64,000 bases of DNA, taken from contig CM059977.1 of the NCBI GenBank assembly GCA_030490835.1, forward strand, positions 23,665,335 through 23,729,334, given 5' to 3'. Made by a program: the position numbers and the translations under genes. The DNA comes from Annona cherimola. Its lineage: Eukaryota > Streptophyta > Magnoliopsida > Magnoliales > Annonaceae. Positions 56,854 to 64,000 of this stretch are shown piece after piece. The notes under the pieces were generated by a model. That model was given only the letters and a program-made list of their open reading frames with translations. It had not been told where the DNA came from and ran no database searches. Within the stretch, counting starts at the first letter, position 1; each line of letters starts with the position of its first letter.

Positions 56854-59800
56854 TCATTGAGTTGCGTTGCCCAATAAACTGTTTGTTGAGGGAGAGCTCT
56901 GCTCACTAGGCCATGGATCATCCACAGACACCGGGGAAGAATCCTTCACCGATCTCTTACTCTCCAGCGACTTCTTTGACGCCGACCACAGCATCTTTTT
57001 AGCATTCAAAGGCGGTGTGCCGCATGATCTAGATGATTCTATGTAGGTTTCTTCCTCCATTTGGGCCCACCCACTGATCTTGATGCGCTCTAGCTCGGCT
57101 GCAACTTCCACCATGGATGGCCTCATGTCTCTGTGATATGCAAGGCACCTGAATGCCAGCTCGGCAACCTTGTAGATGGATGAGAGTGTCCATGGATCTC
57201 TGTTTGGCTCCAGATATGGGTCTATGATCTCATCAACACATCCCCTGCCGATCCTATCGATTGCAAGTGCAGCCAAATTTACTTCCTCATGCATTCTTGA
57301 AAAATCCACCACCTTCATTGCTGTTATGATCTCAGTCAGCACGACCCCAAAGCTGTAGACATCACTCTTATCAGAAAGGTGGAAGTCTTGATGATACTGG
57401 GGATCCAAATACCCTGGCGTGCCTTGTGGGGCTGTTGATATGTGTGAAGACTCTGGCATACCAATCCTAGAGAGACCGAAATCTGCTACTTTTGTATTGA
57501 AGCCATAATCCAGTAAAATGTTGCTTGATTTGACATCTCTATGGTATATTGGTGGATTGATTGAATGCAAATGGGCAATGGCGTTGGCAGTGTCAACAGC
57601 AATTTTGAGCCGAGAAGTCCATGATAGGCCAGATCCCCTCTCCCTTTGCAGATGCTGTGCAAGAGTTCCATTTGGCATGAACTCGTACATAAGCACAAGC
57701 TCACCTCTATCAATGCAACAACCTAAAAGGCGTACGAGGTTTGGGTGTCTCACTGAGGAAATCAGCTTAATTTCATTCACGACTTGCTCAACAGTGTCGT
57801 TGTCTCTATGCCTGATTCTCTTTACAGCAACCCACTCATCATTCTGGAGCTTCCCTGCATACACTATTCCATATGCTCCTGTTCCCAGCTTCTTTGTCTC
57901 AGAAAATCCATCAGTGGCTCTCTCAATTGCCTGATAGGAGTAGAAAGGAACTGCAGGTGAGCCAACGGCCTTGGACAGCAATCTTTTGAACCTCTGCCGA
58001 GATTTCAGGGAAACTGAACGCCGCCGGAGATAGTTACAGAGGAATGCCATGGATGCCATCAAAGAAGCTCCAACGACAATAGCTGAAAAGAAATCACTGA
58101 GTCAAAACCCTGCAAATAAATCTTGAACTGTTCAAATCTTCTCCAAGCAAAAAGTCGTGGTCATGTTCATTTCGTGTGATCTTATTAAACACATGAGTTT
58201 AGACCTAGGAATGTGAACTACAATTCGCTTTGCTCAAAAAGCAAGTTTGCCTGGTAAATTCCCCAACCATGACTGGTTTTTGAAGCAGCATCATAGACGT
58301 GGGGAATGAAGATTGGGAATTGAGTACTTCGTGGTGGGCTGTTAAAAGCCAGGAGAGGGCTTTTTCAACAGCTGATGCCATACTGGTGTTGGTACAAAAA
58401 TCAAGCCAAACACAGACTCAGGCATGTAGGCATGTAGGCAAAGGTGGTGCAGCTGTGCAGCTCACCATTAAATGAAATGATATATCAATCAAAATTTGCA
58501 AATCCAGCCCAATGAGCCGTCCGAACATAGGCAAAATCTAAACTGGTAAATGTGGTTTTTTGTTTTATTTATTTATTTATTATTATTTTTTTAAATAGCC
58601 ATATCAAGATGGCAATTCTGAAGCATACCTCCGAACAGAACAGCCAATTGGGCAGCTCTGCCGCAACGGCCAGAGATGTACCTGGACGGATTGCAATCAG
58701 CGCCCACTGCAAAAGAAACACAAGGCAATAAAACGGTCATTGGTCAGAAACTTCGACCCCAAATGTCAATAATGGCTGCTCTGAGAATCTTTTGACCACA
58801 TAACAGACAGCAAATCAATCCACTCTCTCCCATGCTTCTGCCCGTTTTGAGAATCTTAGAAAGTACACAACTTGGGTCTATTCGATAACTGGGGGGAAAA
58901 AAAAAAAAAAAAAGAGGAAACCTCTCCTTAATTGATATTTATTCACCCCTTTTGATCAAATATGATATTTATTCACCTTCAAAACCTATTCCTTACTCAT
59001 AATTGATATTTTACATCATCATCTTTGATTTTTCTTTGAAAACGTTTTCAATTGTTCTCTATCACATTCAGAGCCGGGTATTTTCTTTTCTTTCGGTTTC
59101 CGTTTTTCAGAATTTTCTAAATCCCACCAAAACCACTTTCCTCCAATTTCTGTACGGACATCATATTCCCCCTTGATTTGAAGGGACAGCAAAAACCCTA
59201 GTGTATTCCATTTTATCTTTGTCCATATTATGTTTGATATAATCTCCTTGTTATACTAGCTGCAGTTTCATTGTATTATTATTATTTTTTCCCTTAAGGA
59301 TGGGGAAAAAAACAGTAGAAACACCTTAATTTCCGTGCGTGGACGGTGCAGCTATAATGGAAAACTCATTTAATGGAGGAGACCTTGTAGAAAGGTTTAA
59401 TTAATTTGGATTTGGGAGGGAATCATGGAAGGATAAACCCAACCGAATGACAACAATATTGCGCCATCTTCACGCGTGGATTGGCCGCAATTCTCGCGAT
59501 GACAAAATAGGCATGAAATCTATCGTGCTGGCAGCTCCTAACGATGATGCTTTGGTCTGGGAGAGTGGTGGGTATTCAATTGACTAATACTCAACAGTCA
59601 TTAGCCCTGGAACCCAACCATTCTCACCACGCGTAGGAGGGCCCAACAATGATGTATGACCCTCGCTATCAAAAGGGTTGACATGTCAATGATTCTCCTT
59701 CTCATGATTTTTAGTTCTTAAGCATCAATTCTATCTTAATTCATTTTTCAAAAAATTCTTTACAAAAGGTTTTCTTCTAAGAATTTTATCGAATGCTAAA

Positions 59801-62287
59801 CACACACTTTTGGTCAGTAGATTATTTAGAAAGAAGCAACGTTTTAATTGGTAGACATACGAAATCGGAAAAGGACGACGGCAACACGAAAGCTGGCCCA
59901 CTAGTCGGATAATCCAAGCAGTGACTTGAATCTGAAGGAGACTGCGACGACCCAAAAGATTAGATTGGGAAGGAGGATAAGGTCATTTTATACACGTCCG
60001 ATCACATGGACGAAACAGCCCCCATTTCACGTTCTTTTTCCTCAATAAAATAATCCTATTTTCGCGTATTTGGCTAATGCATGTATTATATCCCATGACA
60101 GCGTATCAGGGAGGGAATTTTTGCTTCCCAGTCCCCGCCAAATCCAAATAATTCCAATTTCCAGTCAAATAAACTGTTGAAGTCTACCATACCAAAACAA
60201 ACAACGTGGGCATATAAAAAGCCGGCCGACGTCCACTCCCAGAAGGAGACCCCCAGACGCCAATGTGGACCGTCCAACATTCATCCCCGTGCACCATGCC
60301 ATGCACGCAATTCTACACCTCCAATAAATGGCGTACATGTGCCATGTACGTCAGGCCAAAACCTACAAAATCATCTTGGCCCTAACGAATTTTTAACAGG
60401 GATGACGATGACCCTTCAGCCATCTGTCCATGTGGGGTTTGGGGTTTCAATGAGTGAATTAAATCGCGTCCTTTTAAGTCAATGGTACCCCAATCTGTTG
60501 CTAGATTACCTTCTTCATAAATATGGTCAAGTATAATATTCCAATTTCTAAATAAAGCTTTGCCTAAGTAATGTTTTGCATGAATGTGAGACTGTTTGTC
60601 AACTTCAATCAGTACTCTAAATTTCCAAATCACATACACGATGGTAGAATATCTAAGACCTTTGGCTGGTGGGGGCAATCTAATATGAGAAGATTATATT
60701 ATTATTTGAGTCGAGACAGTCATATTAAGATTAAAAAAAAAAAAAAAAAGTTTTCAAATATTTTCGAATTATTATGAAAATTTTATATAATTTTTAAAAT
60801 TTCAGTGGTGTCATCTGCCCACCCTGAAGTGTACGTAGGTCCACCTATCCCAATGGAGAAGGAATCCAGCACGCAAGACTTTCACCTCGATCGAAACCAT
60901 GCTCCACAACCTAAAAGATGCATACACTCAAGCCCACGAGTATCAATTATTCATAAATTTATATTTTTAAAATTTATAGACATTAATAATTTGATGAATT
61001 TTATTAATGATAATCTTAATAATTTAAAATTAAAACAATTTTCCATAATTAAATTTACATTTCAGGTAAATTACACACATCAAGAAAGTTACTAATCCAC
61101 TTGGTATAATTAAAGTTGTTTCGGAATGATTTTTTAAAATGGATAATGGAGAGGACAAACATCGGGCAGCCACCTGAAGTAATCCTACTGGTGAATACTT
61201 TGAAGTCAACCAAGCATAACCCTAAACCCAATTCCAAATATTGAAATTAGTTTAGGATAGTAATTAAAGTTTAATTTTGGATTTAATTACCTCTACAAGT
61301 AATGATTATAGCATTAACTTATTCATAAACCCATGTATGTGCTTCCGTGCCAGCACAATTTTGATCTGCCCGCGTAATCTCAAGTTCTCCACTGAATTTA
61401 GATATTAATACAGATAATAAATATCCAACGCCCGCGTATCATTTTGGACCTCGACCAGAGCATCGATGCATTTCGGACTACGGAGCAGGGAAGAGGGAGT
61501 GGAAGGAGGAGGAGGAGAAATGAGAGGAAATCGTACCTTTCCGGCATCCGACGCCCGCGACGAATCCATCCCCCTCGTACCCCTCGATGCACTGGCATCG
61601 AAATCCAGGCTTGCCATTGAGGGGCGACAATACATCCGTACAGTTCGCGTGCGTCGAACAGCTGCCGTTCATCGCGCACAGCCCTTCCACCCACCACCCA
61701 AGCTCTACCATCCCTAACTCCATCTCCACCGTTCCCTTGTGCGACCCATTTCCGACCGTCACCGACGAGAACAGACCCTCGCAATCGAACGATTTCAGCC
61801 GCTCCAGCTCCCAAAACCCATCATTCCGCCCTTGAGAGAAGCACCGGATCTCTCCGTAGTCCTTCGCCTCGCAGTCCTTCGGCGCCAAGCCCCGTTGCTC
61901 CAGCAGCGACACGGATATCGTGCAGCCGGTTTCATTGCTGGTGCAGTTCCGCAGCAGCAGGCCGTTGTGCCACGTTGGCGCAAAGTTGGGGCCAAAGAAG
62001 CGCGCGGCGGTGCCGAGCTGGCGGTCGCAGTGGGGTGGGATATCGAGCAGGAGGGAGTCGGAGGTGATGTTCAGAACGCGGAAGTCGCGGACTTTGATCA
62101 CGCCGGCGTTGCACCGCAAGGGGATGTCGCAGCCGTCGGAGAAGCCGAACGGATAAGGAACGTGGTGGCCACGGCAGGAACGGTCACAGGCGCTGGGGAT
62201 CTGGGCGGAGGCGCAGTGAAGATTCGAAATTGAGAAGAAGGAGATGGGGACTAGGAAAAGGGCGAGGACGATGTTTGGGAGCATCAT
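56854..62287 (-). CDS. Wall-associated receptor kinase-like protein, WAKL14 type
   Basis: Three exons on the minus strand: 61537-62287, 58629-58706, 56854-58082. They total 2058 nt for 685 residues; phases 1 and 1. A signal peptide occupies about residues 1-29. The ectodomain has a GUB_WAK-type cysteine motif (CDRSCRGHHVPYPFGF) and an EGF-like module (CAMNGSCSTHANC to FRCQCIEGYEGDG) ending at about residue 248. The small exon 2 gives CNPSRYISGRCG and the start of the membrane span (about 267-294). The kinase has the glycine loop GTGAYG (343-348), Lys364 in VAVKRI, HRDVKSSN with Asp459, DFGLSR (477-479) and TPGYLDPQY, so it is a complete RD kinase. The tail SEQSSPSTNSLLGN is like WAKL14 proteins. 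Likely role: plasma-membrane receptor sensing cell-wall pectins or oligogalacturonides. The first-intron length (2.8 kb) separates ectodomain from membrane exon. Confidence 0.94.
58707..61536 (-). other. Intron 1 of the WAKL14-like gene
   Basis: 2.83 kb, GT-AG. It contains poly-A tracts (58899-58914 and 60734-60750) and a possible degenerate hAT-like MITE end (CTAAACACACAC at 59797). Open frames inside, such as 60177-60536, have no domain. Confidence 0.7.
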
Positions 62288-63319
62288 GGAAACGGGGCGA
62301 AAGATTGGATTTTTGGTGGGATTTTCATTGCTCGGGATTGATTGATTGAACTGGATTTCCAGCCTCCGACAGCGTTATTTTGGCAAGAGAGATGGAGACT
62401 GGTAATTTCGCCGGAGATCTCGTGGTATTAGAATAAAACGGCTGATGAAAACCCAATCAGGAGTTGGGAGCAGTAAAAAGTATAAACAGAGTCTATGACC
62501 GACCGACCGACCTACCGCCTAGGAAGGGTAGAAAAAGGGAGGCGGGCAAGGGAACGGAGAAGGGGAGGAGGTTACGTTCGGTGCGTTGGAGGAGCACAAG
62601 GCTCCTAGACATCCAGTCAGGCAAATCGCTAGCAAGATAAGATCATCCCCGAATGAACGGACAGGATTAACTCGTAGGTTGGATGTCATGCGATAACCCG
62701 GGACGCCCATTCGGCGGTTTATTGCCTCATCGACGGTTGAGGAAACTTATTCGAAGGCGGTTGCAGCTTCGTCGTCTTTTCCTCGGGTATTTCGTTATTA
62801 ATTTTGGCAGCATGGTAGCACAGTATTGGTTAAACTTGATAAATAATTTATATTTTAGAATTAAAAAGGGCTCAGGTATTTAATAATACTCTTTTTAGAT
62901 ATTATTTAATTCAAATTACCAATTGGACAAAAAATTTATAACTATACCAGTTTCGGAAATTTCGTAATCATTCTTATTTTGAAATATCATGATAAAATTA
63001 TTAATATATATTTTTAAAATAGCAAAAGAGTCGATTTTCAAATTGATAAACGGCATGTCGCATGCATGTCTTTATAAAATTTTTTAATGAAGTTCTTAGT
63101 GAAAAAAACTGCATTGCAAGTTCTTATAAATATCTTTGGAAATACATCTATTTTAGGAATCCTTTTTTTAAAAATAAGAAATTATGACTGCGAAAAAATG
63201 GGTAGTTATATCCATCTGTCAATGCCTAAAAGATTTAGTGTTTGATAATGGAATATGTGATTACATAGTTTTTATAATTTACAAGTATGTTAGCTAAACA
63301 TTTAACCTATACAAATATA
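62288..63319. promoter_or_regulatory. Upstream region of the WAKL14-like gene
   Basis: GC-richer leader to about 62.75 kb, then AT-rich. Contains CCGACCGACCGACC repeats near 62500. No clear TATA box was identified; the small minus frame at 62519-62710 has no family features. Confidence 0.4.
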
Positions 63320-63790
63320 TTTAAGGAAGTTTTCTATTATACCCATAATATTTGTCACTAATTACTTATATACATATAATGTTTCATAAATTCTTTCTAT
63401 GCTCATAGTTTTTCATCCTAAATTACTTTTATGCTCGTGCTGTCAATACAACCATTATCTACCCTATTAAAAAGGAAATTTTTCCTGCTCAAAATTTCCT
63501 ATTTTAGATAATTTAACATTCACACGACCCAATTGATGATAGTAAATCATTAATATATGATATCAAATAATTTAATAATCCTATTAAGGTTGAATTATTT
63601 TAATTAGAAAAATTTTAAAAAGGTAGAATCGTCTTTTCAATAAGGTAAATAACGGTTGTGTTAACAGTATTGATATAATAGGAATTTAAGATGAAATGTT
63701 ATGAGTATAAGAAGAATTTATAAAATATTATAAGCATATTATGAATTAGGTGCAATTGCTATGCTTATTTCAGGGGTAACAAAAATAATC
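63320..63790. mobile_element. Palindromic element related to 50962-51425 type
   Basis: Left arm CATAAATTCTTTCTATGCTC faces right arm GAGTATAAGAAGAATTTATA. TGTCAATACAACCATTATC faces GGTTGTGTTAACAGTATTGA, and TTTTCATCCTAAATTAC faces TTTAAGATGAAATG. About 470 bp, no coding frame. Ends are approximate. Confidence 0.7.
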
Positions 63791-64000
63791 ATCATTTCAT
63801 TGCTTAAAAGGAAGTGCAATGCAACAATAGTAACAATAATTGTTTCTATTTTTTCTTCAAATAAAATTTCTTGTAGTGTATGTTTATCTAATTGCAATAT
63901 TTTTTGATAAAATTTGAAAGTTAATTAAACTCTATTTTCAATATTTACAAATAGAACATCTAAATTTGAAAATATTGTTAAATAAATCCTAATGCAGGAG
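63791..64000. other. AT-rich end of window
   Basis: Nothing recognised. Confidence 0.5.

Noticed and set aside
60086..60678. Frames of 64-119 aa inside intron 1 of the WAKL14-like gene
   Set aside because: They fall on both strands within a spliced intron and show no conserved motif.
61587..62233. Plus-strand frames up to 164 aa
   Set aside because: Antisense of the GC-rich WAKL14-like ectodomain exon; no domain seen.
62519..62710. 63-aa minus-strand frame upstream of the WAKL14-like gene
   Set aside because: No domain, and it lies in the leader/promoter zone; considered as an upstream ORF but transcript ends are unknown.

Overview
The window is nuclear DNA of a flowering plant. Coding exons are short, separated by GT-AG introns, and moderately to strongly GC-rich. 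They sit in AT-rich DNA crowded with small inverted-repeat transposons and decayed LTR retrotransposons. Every recognised protein belongs to a family known from land plants. I cannot place the species; nothing shows bacterial or organellar organisation.

Layout. (1) 79-6392, minus strand: two tandem UPF0114 (YqhA-like) membrane-protein genes with the same intron phases; the left copy runs off the window. (2) 8692-11414, minus: a COR413-type cold-regulated membrane protein in four exons, preceded by ABA- and cold-type promoter motifs and a 52-bp tandem repeat. (3) 11.8-22.9 kb: gene-poor, with hAT-like and Mutator-like non-autonomous elements and a possible solo LTR. (4) 22941-25551, minus: an NPH3/RPT2-family BTB protein. 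(5) 25.6-43.3 kb: a transposon-rich desert with several foldback elements and a badly broken Ty1/copia element (about 35.87-39.2 kb). (6) 43334-49375, plus: the chloroplast thioredoxin-like protein HCF164. Its third intron carries an antisense, internally deleted LTR retrotransposon (45939-48339). (7) 52038-55071, minus: a plastid-type multi-pass membrane protein of a plant-conserved family. (8) 56854-62287, minus: a WAKL14-like wall-associated receptor kinase in three exons.

The genes do not form a pathway; as is normal in plants they are independent neighbours. Four of the seven (two UPF0114, HCF164, the multi-pass protein) look plastid-targeted. All exon models were joined by hand from splice signals, reading phase and family similarity. 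Every junction keeps frame, and exon lengths add up to whole codons.

I found no wholly new system. The most notable signals are: (a) a dispersed foldback/MITE family of about nine related copies, one of them a nearly perfect 300-bp palindrome just 3' of a gene and two with 9-bp target duplications; (b) the antisense retroelement inside HCF164; (c) a splice acceptor preceded by a 24-nt A tract; (d) a tandem AG acceptor where one choice would introduce a stop; (e) amino-acid changes at normally invariant tryptophans in the COR413 protein.
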